Source of the DNA: Terriglobus saanensis SP1PR4 | Lineage (GTDB): Bacteria; Acidobacteriota; Terriglobia; Terriglobales; Acidobacteriaceae | Direction: 5' to 3' | Assembly (NCBI RefSeq): GCF_000179915.2 | Contig: NC_014963.1 | Location: 3,472,001-3,536,000, forward strand | Length of the DNA stretch: 64,000 nt | In this document: in pieces, positions 1-9,617 of the stretch | Layout: every line of letters starts with the position of its first letter | Position numbering within the stretch: the first letter of the stretch is position 1 | Translations under genes and position numbers: made by a program | Notes under the pieces: generated by a model | The model's database searches: none | What the model was told of the DNA's origin: nothing | The model's input: only the letters and a program-made list of their open reading frames with translations

Positions 1-305
1 GCTGCGATTAATCTCTTGCAAGCGTCAATAATTGTTCTTTATATCACAAAGACCAATTTTATGCTTTCCTATAGGGCTTCCTGAGAGGCCTTGACCCAGG
101 CATTATCTTCCGCACAGGGATTGAGTTTCGAATTGTAACCATTGATCGAAATCGCGGCCATGGTGTAAATTGCATTTATTCGATCTAAAGTTCAATTAAA
201 TCCATCACGTCCATAAAATATGGAGCCATGGAATTGATTTTGCCGTCGCAACACGTTGCATTTGAGCATGTCTAGCGGTCACGTTTCATGAGGGGAAGAA
301 CACCG
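1..305. other. Upstream region of the ABC importer operon; no recognised gene
   Basis: This AT-rich stretch holds no gene I can name. It contains two copies of the motif shared by the promoter regions of region 1 (near 31-60 and 169-199), so it is probably the control region of the importer operon. A 30-codon minus-strand ORF at 69-161 has no convincing ribosome site and no recognised relatives. Confidence 0.5.
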
Positions 306-1250
306 ATGCTGCAATATGTTGCCAAGCGGTTGCTGCTGACTCTCCCCACGCTTTTTCTTGTATCGCTCATCGTCTTCACGCTCATACGGCTCGTTCCAGG
401 CGATCCGGCTCAGGTGCTCCTCGGCGACGATATGAATAAAGCATCGGTCGCCGCGATGCGCGAGGAGATGGGACTGAATCGCCCTCTGCCAACACAATAC
501 GTCACGTGGCTGTCGCACGGGATTCGCGGCAATCTCGGCGTGTCCATCAGCACTGGCGAACCGGTCACAAGCCTCATCTTTCAGCGCTTCCAACTGTCTG
601 CGGTAGTAGCTTTGGTCGCTGTCATTCTGGCTACCTTGATCGCCATCGGTGCAGGCATGATCGCGGCATGGAAACAAAACAGCTCGATCGATATAGCCGT
701 TGTAGGCGCCGCCTCGCTGGTTCTCGCAATCCCAAGTTTCTGGCTTGGCCTTCTTCTGTTACTGGTGTTTGGTCTCAAATTCGGTTGGCTGCCGGTCGTG
801 GGTTACATTCCGTTCGCTGAAGACGCATGGCAATGGGCGCTCTTTCTTGTGCTTCCCGTCCTCACGCTTACGATCGTCGAAAGTGGCGTACTCACCCGCA
901 TGATGCGCGCTTCCTCACTCGACGTCCTGAAGATGGAGTACGTTACACATGCACGAGCCAAGGGCCTTTCCGAACTCAGAGTTCTTACCCGCCATGTCTT
1001 CCCAAACGCCTTCGCTCCAACATTGACATTGGTCGGTCTTACGCTTGGTCAACTGATCGGCGGCATTGCAGTCATCGAAACAGTCTTCACTTTGCCTGGC
1101 CTTGGCCGCCTCATGGTCGACGCGATTATGGCGCGCGATTATCCAGTCGTTCAGGGATGCCTTCTTTTCACAGGCCTGGTTTATGTCGTGATCAATCTAG
1201 TGGTGGATCTCTGCTATCCCTTCTTCGATCCTCGTGTGGCGGCCAACTGA
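306..1250 (+). CDS. ABC transporter permease, peptide/nickel (DppB-like) family
   Basis: Inner-membrane permease, first of the two channel subunits of a dipeptide/oligopeptide-type ABC importer. The start at 306 is preferred because AGGGGAA lies 8 bases before it; an ATG at 288 in the same frame would add six residues without a ribosome site. The protein (314 aa, normal for DppB) begins with a membrane segment followed by a periplasmic stretch (LVPGDPAQVLLGDD) typical of the family. The ABC-permease EAA loop is visible as EYVTHARAKGLSELRVLTRH. The stop codon overlaps the start of the next permease (TGATG), showing translational coupling. The substrate cannot be read from a permease; the genes around it suggest something other than peptides. 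Confidence 0.9.
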   Translation: MLQYVAKRLLLTLPTLFLVSLIVFTLIRLVPGDPAQVLLGDDMNKASVAAMREEMGLNRPLPTQYVTWLSHGIRGNLGVSISTGEPVTSLIFQRFQLSAVVALVAVILATLIAIGAGMIAAWKQNSSIDIAVVGAASLVLAIPSFWLGLLLLLVFGLKFGWLPVVGYIPFAEDAWQWALFLVLPVLTLTIVESGVLTRMMRASSLDVLKMEYVTHARAKGLSELRVLTRHVFPNAFAPTLTLVGLTLGQLIGGIAVIETVFTLPGLGRLMVDAIMARDYPVVQGCLLFTGLVYVVINLVVDLCYPFFDPRVAAN

Positions 1251-2080
1251 TGCGTATTGGCCGTCATCACTTCCGCCTCAATGCACTCATTGGCTGTATT
1301 TTTGTTGGGATACTTCTGCTGTCCATTGCTGTAGGTTTCGCATGGATGCCGTATGATCCGATCGCAATCGACCTCGACCACACGCTGGCACCGCCATCGA
1401 TGGCCCATTGGCTAGGCTCTGATGAGTTCGGCCGCGATGTTCTCAGTCGCGCCATGTTGGGCGCGCGCATCAGCGCCTCGATCGCCTTCGAGGCGACTTT
1501 AGGTGCCCTCGTCATCGGCGCGGCCCTGGGTATCCTCACCGGCTTCGTTCGTGGCTGGACGGATCGTCTCGTCATGATGGTCAACGATGCGATGCTCGCG
1601 CTTCCAGGAATTTTGCTTGCTCTCGGTTTGATCGCAGTGCTTGGCTCTGGTCGAAGCAGCATCGTTCTCGCCCTTACGCTCGCCTATCTCCCCTCGGTAG
1701 TCCGGGTGATCCGTGGAGCCGTCCTGTCTATTCGTCAGCGAGAATACATCGAGGCTTCCCAGGTTGCCGGAAACAGCACGCTTTACACCATGGGGCGTCA
1801 CGTTCTACCCAACGTTTTACCGCCGATTATCGTATTGGGTACGAGCGTCTTCGGATGGGTGGTCTTATCGGAGAGCGCCCTCAGCTTCCTTGGCGTTGGC
1901 GTGCCGCCACCAGCGCCAACCTGGGGCGATATGCTCTCCTCCTCTCGGCCGTACATGGAAAATGCCACATGGCTCAGCATCGTGCCGGGCCTCTGCATCG
2001 CTTTCACATTGCTTGGGATAAACCTCTTTGGCGATGCGCTGCGCGACTGGCTCGATCCTCGAAACAAGGAAAGTGCATGA
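1250..2080 (+). CDS. ABC transporter permease, DppC-like family
   Basis: Second inner-membrane channel subunit of the importer. An ATG at 1250 overlapping the upstream stop gives 276 aa, the usual DppC length; the longer open frame upstream is only a shadow of the first permease. The N-terminal membrane segment is followed by the family signature around LAPPSMAHWLGSDEFGRDV (residues about 45-65), and the EAA loop follows as EYIEASQVAGNSTLYTMGRH. It ends in ATGA, shared with the start of the ATPase gene. The three genes therefore form a strictly coupled operon without their binding protein, which lies 6 kb downstream. Confidence 0.9.
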   Translation: MRIGRHHFRLNALIGCIFVGILLLSIAVGFAWMPYDPIAIDLDHTLAPPSMAHWLGSDEFGRDVLSRAMLGARISASIAFEATLGALVIGAALGILTGFVRGWTDRLVMMVNDAMLALPGILLALGLIAVLGSGRSSIVLALTLAYLPSVVRVIRGAVLSIRQREYIEASQVAGNSTLYTMGRHVLPNVLPPIIVLGTSVFGWVVLSESALSFLGVGVPPPAPTWGDMLSSSRPYMENATWLSIVPGLCIAFTLLGINLFGDALRDWLDPRNKESA

Positions 2081-3723
2081 ACGAGACTACGACGGGCCCG
2101 CCCCATCTCCTCGAAGTGGAGAACCTTTGCATCGAGACAGCTCCCCGTCACGGTAATCCACGCAGTCTGCTAGAAGATCTCTCCTTCCACATGGTGCCGA
2201 ATGAATTCCTCGCGATTGTGGGCGAATCGGGCAGCGGCAAGACCATGGCCGCCCGCGCGATTCTCGGGCTCCTGCCCCCGGGAGTTCGCTTGGCCGCAGG
2301 CGCTATTCGTCTTGGTGGCCGGGATCTTACACAACTCACCTTGCCTCAACTACGCGCCGTGCGGGGTTCACAAATCGGCATGGTCTTCCAGGAGCCAATG
2401 GTTTCGCTCAACCCCGCACTCACGGTTGGCCACCAGCTCGCCGAAGGGCTGAAGTTGCATCGCGGTCTAGGCGCCGAAGAGACCCGCGAACTCTGCGTGA
2501 AGATGCTCTCTCGGGTCCGCATCACCGATCCAGAGCGCTGTCTTAAGTCCTTCCCTCACGAGTTTTCTGGAGGCATGCGGCAACGAATCATGCTGGCATC
2601 GGTTCTGTTGCTGAAGCCGAAGCTCCTGATTGCGGACGAACCCACCACGGCGCTCGATACGCTTAGTCAGCGCGAAATATTGGAGCTCATGGTCGAGCTT
2701 GCCCGCGACAACGGAGTCGCAACCCTGCTCATCACACATGATCTTGGGCTCGTCTCGCGTTACTCCGAGCGGGTGATCGTCCTCGAAAAGGGCAAGCTCA
2801 TCGAAAGTGGTGATACGAGCCAAGTATTGACGCAACCAGCCCACAGCTATACGCGGCGTCTCGTCTGCTCGCGACCTCAGCGTTCGCAGAATAAGCAAGC
2901 ACCTGCTCCTGACCGCGAAGTCCTTCTTCAAATAGACCAGGCCTGCATCTCCTACCCTGGTCGGCCAGGTCTCTTCGGACCCAGCGCTGTGAAGCCAATC
3001 GTGCACAACATAGACCTGACACTACGCGAAGGTGAAATTATGGCGCTCGTGGGCGCGAGCGGATCCGGCAAGACCACGCTTGGCCGTGCAGTGATGGGAC
3101 TCAAGGGTCTTGACTCAGGAGCGATCCGCTTCGATGGCAAAGATATCGCGAAATTATCCAGAAAAGAGATGCGGACCTTCCGCGCCCAGGCCCAACTTAT
3201 CTTCCAGGATCCCTTCTCTTCTCTCGACCCACGCATGCGCATCGACGACATCATTGCAGAACCCTTACGCCATGCACCTGGAACGACTGCGGAACATTTT
3301 AGAAGAGTCCAGGAAGTTCTCTCCGAAGTAGGTCTGACCGACTTCGGTAACCGGTATCCCCATGAGATGTCGGGCGGCCAACGGCAGCGAGTCGCCATCG
3401 CCCGTGCCATCGTCTCGCGTCCGCGCCTCGTTGTCGCTGACGAGCCAGTCTCGGCACTCGACATGACCATCCAGGCGCAGGTGCTCGCCCTACTTCAACG
3501 CCTGCAGGCCGATTACGGATTTGCCTGTCTCTTTATCACGCACGACCTTTCGGTCGTGGAACAGGTTGCCAACCGGGTCATCGTAATGTCTAACGGACGC
3601 ATCGTCGAGTCAGGCCTTGCCGATGAGGTCTTGAGAAACCCTCAGCACGGCTACACGCGCGCCCTGCTTGCAGCCACCCCAAGCTTGCCGCAATTGACCT
3701 ACACAGAGATCAGTTTGCCTTGA
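2077..3723 (+). CDS. Fused double ABC ATPase (DppD-DppF type) of the importer
   Basis: Cytoplasmic energising subunit in which two ATPases, usually separate DppD and DppF proteins, are joined in one 548-aa chain, as in GsiA or YejF. The first half has Walker A GESGSGKT, signature FSGGMRQR and Walker B LLIADEPTT. The second has Walker A GASGSGKT, signature MSGGQRQR and Walker B LVVADEPVS. Each half ends with the oligopeptide-ATPase C-terminal region. The ATG at 2077 overlaps the preceding stop (ATGA) and is preceded by AAGGAAAG. The last 25 bases overlap the convergent hydrolase gene on the other strand. Confidence 0.93.
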   Translation: MNETTTGPPHLLEVENLCIETAPRHGNPRSLLEDLSFHMVPNEFLAIVGESGSGKTMAARAILGLLPPGVRLAAGAIRLGGRDLTQLTLPQLRAVRGSQIGMVFQEPMVSLNPALTVGHQLAEGLKLHRGLGAEETRELCVKMLSRVRITDPERCLKSFPHEFSGGMRQRIMLASVLLLKPKLLIADEPTTALDTLSQREILELMVELARDNGVATLLITHDLGLVSRYSERVIVLEKGKLIESGDTSQVLTQPAHSYTRRLVCSRPQRSQNKQAPAPDREVLLQIDQACISYPGRPGLFGPSAVKPIVHNIDLTLREGEIMALVGASGSGKTTLGRAVMGLKGLDSGAIRFDGKDIAKLSRKEMRTFRAQAQLIFQDPFSSLDPRMRIDDIIAEPLRHAPGTTAEHFRRVQEVLSEVGLTDFGNRYPHEMSGGQRQRVAIARAIVSRPRLVVADEPVSALDMTIQAQVLALLQRLQADYGFACLFITHDLSVVEQVANRVIVMSNGRIVESGLADEVLRNPQHGYTRALLAATPSLPQLTYTEISLP

Positions 3724-5153
3724 AGATCCGGATCCTGCCTCGCTCCTGAGTTCACGTTCACTCTCCGCGATACAGTAATTCTGTCTCCTGCAAACCGGCA
3801 TACGACCGTATCTCGAAAAGTTGTTTCTGGAAAGATCCAGTTCAGTTCCAGAGTATCCGAGTCTAACCATCGTCCTCCCGCGACGACGCGTAGGGGCGTT
3901 AGGTTGTAGCCATGGTGCAAACGCGCTCCCGGCATATCTGTTTCACCTTCAAGCCAGTTGCCGATCCCGGCAGTCACGGCGTACTCACCCTCGTTGTCGA
4001 TGAGGCGAAAGGTACATACCGCAGGAGAGGTATCGAGGTGCAGAGCCTTCACCCCGAACGGATTCTCCTCAACGTTGTAGATGAGTATGCTGGCGTGCTC
4101 AAACCGAGATTCAACCAGTGACATCAGCTTTTCAACTTCCGTCTCTTTCTTCAAACGCGCTTCCAGCCGAGCATCAGCAACATCCTCAGCATTCAACGTA
4201 TGCTTCGGGAAGAGACGTGACAGATACCTGTGAACCAGCGGGACCAGATGTCCGGAGCAAGCCATCGAATCGTTGATTGCGCTCGTGAACGTTATCACCG
4301 CGTCGTAGGCGGGAGAGATCAGAATCAGTTGCCCAAAGAGCCCCATGGCATAGAATTCTCCCTCCGGTCCTGTAACCCAGTGGTAGCCATAGTTGCTGTC
4401 GCCATATGCTCGCGTCGCATCGTCGACCCACGTCTCGGGCAAGACCCGTTTGCCTTTCCACATACCCTTCTGCAGATGCAGAACTCCAAGCTTCAGTAGA
4501 TCGACGACCTTGCAGCTGAGGCCATTCCCTCCGGGATTAATCCCCTCCGGCCCCATGTCCCAGATTTCTCCCTCGATATCCAAGGGTTCAAACAAACGCG
4601 GCTTCAGATAATCATGCATCGTCTGGCCTGTAACTTTGGTGACGATCGCCGAAAGCATGTAGCTTGCCGCGCTGGTGTAGACGTAAACAGTTCCTGGCTT
4701 ATGCACTACAGGAATTTTGAAGAACTCCGCAATCCAACTCGTCTCAATCGCGCGCCACCGCGACCCGGAAGTCTCCTCCACGTGTCCGGTTCGCATTGTC
4801 AGCAAATCCTGAATGGTCATTGCCGCGAGGTTCGCATCGACTCTCGCCGGGAGATGCTCGGGGAAAAAACTTATTACCGTGTCGGTGAGCGACAAACGCC
4901 CTTCTTCCAACGCCAACCCAATCGCACACGCGGTAAAACTCTTGGTCACCGAATGACTGATACGAGGCCGATCCGAGCGATACGGCCACCGGTAAGCCTC
5001 TACGGCCAGATGCCCGCTACGGTATACAAGCAAACTATGCACGTCTAGACCGGCATCTTTTGCCTCATCGAGTAAGGCTGCAACCGCATCCGCGTCAACG
5101 CCAACCTCTCTGGGGCGCACACGCAGCAACCCATCGGCCGGATTGACCTTCAT
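3699..5153 (-). CDS. Serine hydrolase of the beta-lactamase (class C / 6-aminohexanoate-dimer hydrolase-like) family
   Basis: A 484-aa penicillin-binding-fold serine hydrolase. The nucleophile motif SxxK is S68-V-T-K71 in ISHSVTKSF and the second motif is Y159-T-S161 in YVYTSAASYML. The glycine-rich third element is near YAMGLFGQ. The first about 320 residues are the catalytic domain; a C-terminal beta-rich extension of unknown role follows, as in some acidobacterial members. There is no clear signal peptide, so it is probably cytoplasmic. Its start overlaps the stop of the PrpF-like gene by 4 bases (ATGA), so the two are co-translated. Family members cleave esters, amides or beta-lactams; with a tautomerase/isomerase as operon partner, an ester or lactone substrate is more likely than an antibiotic. 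Confidence 0.85.
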   Translation of the reverse strand: MKVNPADGLLRVRPREVGVDADAVAALLDEAKDAGLDVHSLLVYRSGHLAVEAYRWPYRSDRPRISHSVTKSFTACAIGLALEEGRLSLTDTVISFFPEHLPARVDANLAAMTIQDLLTMRTGHVEETSGSRWRAIETSWIAEFFKIPVVHKPGTVYVYTSAASYMLSAIVTKVTGQTMHDYLKPRLFEPLDIEGEIWDMGPEGINPGGNGLSCKVVDLLKLGVLHLQKGMWKGKRVLPETWVDDATRAYGDSNYGYHWVTGPEGEFYAMGLFGQLILISPAYDAVITFTSAINDSMACSGHLVPLVHRYLSRLFPKHTLNAEDVADARLEARLKKETEVEKLMSLVESRFEHASILIYNVEENPFGVKALHLDTSPAVCTFRLIDNEGEYAVTAGIGNWLEGETDMPGARLHHGYNLTPLRVVAGGRWLDSDTLELNWIFPETTFRDTVVCRFAGDRITVSRRVNVNSGARQDPDLQGKLISV

Positions 5154-6316
5154 TTCAAGCTCCCAAATAAAGCAGCTGGCACCAATACATTTCCTTCCAT
5201 CAGACGCCGTGCACTTCGGCTCATCACCGCCTTAATCAACACCCATGTTCCATTTCTCTGCTCGGCCACAGCACCTGCCATCATTACACCGGAAGGATGT
5301 CCAAATCTCACCCCGCTCATCGTCTTGCCCAGAAGGCGATGAATTACCGTGCCGGGTATCGCAGCCGCGACCCCGAGCGCAATCGCGCCTGTCCCTGTCA
5401 TCGCATGATGCAGTTTTCCCATCGACAGGATCCTCGCATTGAGATCGATCATCGTTGGGTCGACCATCTTTCCGCTCGAAGCCTTGTATCCCAACGGGGG
5501 CGATACGAAGCAAAGCTTTGGCGTATGCAGTCGCCGCAACGTCGCCTCTTCCACGGTTGCGGCAAGTCCCATGCGCACTGCTGCATGGGCTCGGACCGTC
5601 TCTAATATTGCGAGCAACTCCAAGTCCTCGTTTACATCCTTCTGCATCTCATCGCCGCGCATGCCAATCTGTGCGGCATCGACAAAGACCGCGGGATTAC
5701 CGGCGAAGATCATCGTCGCTTCCACGTCTCCCAGCCCCGGCAGCTTCAGCACATCCATCGCATTGCCCGTCGGAAACATCCCATGGCCTTGTGACTGCGC
5801 TTCCGACTCCAGAAATTCGACTCGAATCTCGGCCGCCGGAAATGTGACGCCGTCGAGTTCATAGTCTCCGTCTTCGACGACATCGCCGTCCATCATCGGG
5901 ATATGGGCAACGATTCTTGCATTCAAACTCGTGTGCCTCATGCGCACACTGGCGATTCCGCTGGAAGGAGCACCCACGATTCCTTGCGCAATCGCAAATG
6001 GCCCCACTGCCGACGTCAGGTTTCCGCAGTTGCCCGACCAGTCGATGATCGCTTTATCGATTGCGACCTGCCCAAACGAATAATCGATATCGCAGTCTGG
6101 CAGTGAGGACGGTCCCACCAACATCACCTTGCTCGTACTCGAGGTCGCCCCACCCATCCCGTCGATCTGCTGCCCGTACCTATCCGGGCTTCCAATCACT
6201 CGCAGCAGGATCCGGTCTCTCAACTCAGCGTCCTCTGGCAGGCTATCGGTGCGGAAGAAGACTCCCTTGCTGGTGCCGCCGCGCATATAGACTGCGGGGA
6301 TTTTAACTTGATTCAT
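5150..6316 (-). CDS. prpF: PrpF-family isomerase (methylaconitate / oxalomesaconate isomerase-like)
   Basis: A 388-aa member of the PrpF family, cytosolic enzymes that move a double bond in tricarboxylates: 2-methylaconitate isomerase (PrpF) or 4-oxalomesaconate tautomerase (GalD). The N-terminal signature MRGGTSKGVFF and the later GGATSSTSK and GNCGNLTSAVGPFAI are all present. The start at 6316 (MNQVKIPAVY) is preferred over 6379 because AAGGAAAG precedes it and the family begins there. It is divergent from the aconitase gene, an arrangement like acnD-prpF. The choice between PrpF and GalD activity cannot be made from sequence reading alone. Confidence 0.85.
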   Translation of the reverse strand: MNQVKIPAVYMRGGTSKGVFFRTDSLPEDAELRDRILLRVIGSPDRYGQQIDGMGGATSSTSKVMLVGPSSLPDCDIDYSFGQVAIDKAIIDWSGNCGNLTSAVGPFAIAQGIVGAPSSGIASVRMRHTSLNARIVAHIPMMDGDVVEDGDYELDGVTFPAAEIRVEFLESEAQSQGHGMFPTGNAMDVLKLPGLGDVEATMIFAGNPAVFVDAAQIGMRGDEMQKDVNEDLELLAILETVRAHAAVRMGLAATVEEATLRRLHTPKLCFVSPPLGYKASSGKMVDPTMIDLNARILSMGKLHHAMTGTGAIALGVAAAIPGTVIHRLLGKTMSGVRFGHPSGVMMAGAVAEQRNGTWVLIKAVMSRSARRLMEGNVLVPAALFGSLK

Positions 6317-6490
6317 TCCATCTTTCCTTCTGCGAGAGGGAAGCCTCGCCACCACAAACGCCTGAGTTACAAAAAGCAACTTTCTTAGCCCCTTTGCAGA
6401 TTCCCTCAGAACTTACGACTTTCTCCATTCCGGCAGGTCGGAGGAAGATTTGTTCTCGATTAGTGGGAACCGTGACACAAAAGCTGCATA

Positions 6491-6520
6491 ATTGTATTTT
6501 ATATAAACTAAGATCAAAAT
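6491..6520. promoter_or_regulatory. Candidate operator between prpF and the first aconitase gene
   Basis: ATTGTATTTT followed, after 12 bases, by ATCAAAA. The same arrangement with the same spacing stands between the MFS and rraA genes (19067), and weaker copies occur at 31, 169 and 16519. It lies in the divergent promoter region of the hydrolase/prpF unit and the aconitase. Binding by the GntR-type regulator encoded at 16655 is an inference. Confidence 0.5.
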
Positions 6521-6595
6521 GATGCTTTTGTCGATCTACGATTTTATGGTCTATGTCTCAGTCCATCAGGTCGGCACTCGTGCCAATGGAGACCT

Positions 6596-9430
6596 ATGAA
6601 TTCCAAACATCCGGATTCCTTTCAAGCCGCCTCCACCCTGATCTCTGGCGATCAGAGAGTGCACTTTTTTCGCCTGCACGCGCTGGCAGATGAAGGCATC
6701 AACCTGGATCGTCTTCCATTTGCGCTTCGCATTCTGCTCGAAAATCTTCTTCGCTGCGAAGACAACCGCACCGTCACCGCGGAGGACATCCGCTTTCTCG
6801 CCCACTGGGACCCGAAGGCCGAAGCGTCCCGAGAGATCGCCTTCATGCCCTCCCGCGTCCTCATGCAGGACTTCACTGGCATCCCTGCCATCGTCGATCT
6901 CGCCGCGATGCGCGACGCTATGGTTGCCCTCGGCGGCGACCCAAATAAGATCAACCCACTCCAACCGGCTGAACTCGTCATCGACCACTCTGTTCAGGTG
7001 GACGAGTACGGAACTAAAAACGCCTATGACATCAACACTGCGCTGGATTTTCATCGCAACCGTGAGCGTTACTCCTTCCTCAAGTGGGGACAATCATCCT
7101 TCGATAATTTCTCCGTTGTGCCCTCCGGCATGGGCATCTGCCATCAGGTCAATCTCGAATATCTCGCCGGTGTCGTCTTCACCGGTACACCGGACGCCGA
7201 AGGTAACGTCACGGTCTATCCCGACACGCTCATTGGCACCGACTCCCACACCACGATGATCAACGGTCTTGGAGTTCTTGGCTGGGGTGCTGGCGGCATT
7301 GAGGCTGAGGCGGCCATGCTTGGACAGCCAGTCTCCATGCTCATCCCGCAGGTCGTAGGCTTTCGCCTCACGGGCAAGTTGAAGGAAGGAACCACTGCAA
7401 CCGACCTCGTCCTGACGGTGACCGAGCTGCTTCGCAAGCACGGCGTTGTCGGCAAGTTTGTAGAGTTCTATGGTCCCAGCATCTCCGAGCTGCCGGTCGC
7501 TGATCGTGCCACTATCGCGAATATGGCCCCTGAGTATGGGGCGACATGCGGGCTCTTCCCTGTCGACGCAGAGACATTGCGCTACCTGCGCCTGACCGGT
7601 CGCACCGACGAACAGATCGCGCTCGTTGAGGCCTACTATCGCGAGCAGGGTCTCTTCTACACTGCCGATACGCCCGAGGCCGAATACAGCTCTGTGATAG
7701 CACTGGATCTTGGATCAGTGGTGTCCAGCGTGGCGGGACCTAAGCGCCCGCAGGACCGTGTCGCTCTCTCGGCGACCGCAAGCTCTTTCGAACACCAACT
7801 CCCCGGCCTCCTTGGTCCAAACGCTAATCGATCCAGCATTCGCCAGATTCTCCGCTGGGAGGGCGAAGGTGGGCACGCCAGCTTAGAGGGAGATGTCACC
7901 CATAGCCTCGGCGCACCAATCGAACCGGTATCGCCCAGGACTTCCGTACGTAGCCGGTTCGGTATTGATCCAGAGCCTTATCTGCATCACGGCTCCATCG
8001 TGATCGCGGCTATTACCAGTTGCACCAGCACCTCGAACCCGTACATTATGATGGCCGCAGGTCTGCTTGCAAAAAAAGCAGTCGAAAAAGGTTTGAAGAC
8101 ACCGCCCTGGGTCAAGACCTCACTCGCACCCGGCTCGCGTGTCGTCACGGATTACTACGTCAAGTCGGGCCTCATGCAGTATCTCGACGCACTCCGTTTC
8201 CATGTCGTCGGCTACGGGTGCACCGTCTGCATAGGTAACGCTGGCGCTTTGCTCACGGACGTATCGCAGGCTATCGAAGACCATGGGCTGGTCGCCGTCT
8301 CGGTCCTCTCTGGTAATCGCAACTTCGAAGGCCGTATCTCACCCGAGGTTCGCGCCAACTATCTCATGAGTCCCCCTCTTGTCGTCGCGTATGCTCTCGC
8401 CGGGCATATTGGACACAACTTTGATACGGACCCCATCGGTCCCGATCAAGAAGGTGCACCTGTTTTCCTGAAAGACATCTGGCCCACCCAGGCCGAGGTC
8501 TCCGAGGTCATCGCTTCTTCGATCAACTCATCCATGTTTCGCAAACAGTACAGCACCATCTCCGACGGCGATCAGAACTGGCAGCGCCTTCAATTTCCCG
8601 TCGGTCAGACCTATGGTTGGGAATCAGGATCGACCTACATCCGCAAAGCTCCTTATTTTGAAGGCATGCCATCACAGCCAGCACCGGTTCAAGATCTGCA
8701 GGGAGCACGCATTCTGGCTTCCTTAGGCGACTCCATCACTACCGATCACATCTCGCCTGCGGGCTCTATCAAACCGAACGGGCCAGCTGGCAAATACCTC
8801 ACCGATCACGGTGTCAAACCAGCAGACTTTAATAGTTACGGCAGCCGTCGCGGCAATCACGAGGTGATGGTCCGCGGCACCTTCGCCAATGTGCGCCTGC
8901 GCAATAAGCTCACTCCTGACACGGAAGGTGGCGTCACACGGCTGCTACCCGAAGGTATGTTCACAACGATCTACGAAGCCTCCGTGGCCTACGCTCAACG
9001 CAATACGCCTTTGGCCATCCTTGCTGGCAAGGAATATGGCTCCGGATCTTCGCGTGACTGGGCTGCCAAGGGTCCGCGTCTGCTCGGTGTCCGCTTCGTC
9101 ATCGCCGAGAGCTATGAACGTATCCATCGCTCCAATCTGGTCGGCATGGGCATTCTGCCGTTGCAGTTCCTTCCCGGCCAGAATGCAGAATCACTCGGTC
9201 TGACCGGTGAAGAGATCTACTCCGTCGGAACTGCTCCAGGCCAGCTTCGCGATCTACTCGACACTCAATTTACAAGTGGAAAGACAATTACTATTCGCAC
9301 TGAATCGCAACCCGGCATTTTCATCGAGTTTCCGGTCACCGTCCGTATCGACACTCCGCAGGAGATCCTCTACTACCAGCACGGCGGCATCCTGCAGTAT
9401 GTCCTGCGTCAGTTAGCAGCTAGACCATAG
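6596..9430 (+). CDS. acnA: Aconitase-family hydratase (AcnA/AcnD-like), first copy
   Basis: A 944-aa iron-sulfur hydro-lyase of the AcnA/IRP branch, slightly longer than the usual 890-910 aa. The three [4Fe-4S] ligands are C476 (TSCTSTSNP), C542 and C545 (GCTVC); the 66 and 3 residue spacing matches E. coli AcnA. The swivel domain carries SITTDHISPAGSI and GSGSSRDWAAKGPRLLGV. The enzyme interconverts citrate-like acids through aconitate-like intermediates. Divergence from prpF suggests an AcnD-type role (dehydrating an alkylated citrate) rather than the TCA enzyme, but overall similarity looks closer to AcnA. No strong Shine-Dalgarno is visible (TGGAG, 4 bases upstream). Confidence 0.92.
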   Translation: MNSKHPDSFQAASTLISGDQRVHFFRLHALADEGINLDRLPFALRILLENLLRCEDNRTVTAEDIRFLAHWDPKAEASREIAFMPSRVLMQDFTGIPAIVDLAAMRDAMVALGGDPNKINPLQPAELVIDHSVQVDEYGTKNAYDINTALDFHRNRERYSFLKWGQSSFDNFSVVPSGMGICHQVNLEYLAGVVFTGTPDAEGNVTVYPDTLIGTDSHTTMINGLGVLGWGAGGIEAEAAMLGQPVSMLIPQVVGFRLTGKLKEGTTATDLVLTVTELLRKHGVVGKFVEFYGPSISELPVADRATIANMAPEYGATCGLFPVDAETLRYLRLTGRTDEQIALVEAYYREQGLFYTADTPEAEYSSVIALDLGSVVSSVAGPKRPQDRVALSATASSFEHQLPGLLGPNANRSSIRQILRWEGEGGHASLEGDVTHSLGAPIEPVSPRTSVRSRFGIDPEPYLHHGSIVIAAITSCTSTSNPYIMMAAGLLAKKAVEKGLKTPPWVKTSLAPGSRVVTDYYVKSGLMQYLDALRFHVVGYGCTVCIGNAGALLTDVSQAIEDHGLVAVSVLSGNRNFEGRISPEVRANYLMSPPLVVAYALAGHIGHNFDTDPIGPDQEGAPVFLKDIWPTQAEVSEVIASSINSSMFRKQYSTISDGDQNWQRLQFPVGQTYGWESGSTYIRKAPYFEGMPSQPAPVQDLQGARILASLGDSITTDHISPAGSIKPNGPAGKYLTDHGVKPADFNSYGSRRGNHEVMVRGTFANVRLRNKLTPDTEGGVTRLLPEGMFTTIYEASVAYAQRNTPLAILAGKEYGSGSSRDWAAKGPRLLGVRFVIAESYERIHRSNLVGMGILPLQFLPGQNAESLGLTGEEIYSVGTAPGQLRDLLDTQFTSGKTITIRTESQPGIFIEFPVTVRIDTPQEILYYQHGGILQYVLRQLAARP

Positions 9431-9617
9431 ACCTTTCAATACGACAGGACGACCGTCCTCATTCACAGAACTCTCACGCAGGGCTTCATCGAACTCCATT
9501 TCATCGGACGAGGTTCTATGGGCCGCTCAGCGTATCAAGTCCGTTATCGAGCATGATTCGAAATGAGTTTGCACCTAAGTGTCAGAAAATAAATCCGCGA
9601 AGATGCCGAGGCCACAT

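Noticed and set aside
69-161. 30-codon minus-strand ORF starting MAAISINGYNSK
   Set aside because: No ribosome site, no recognised relatives and a length expected by chance; not called as a gene.
9440-9470. AGGACG-AC-CGTCCT hairpin after the first aconitase gene
   Set aside because: Only six base pairs with no T-run; unlikely to stop transcription before the binding-protein gene.
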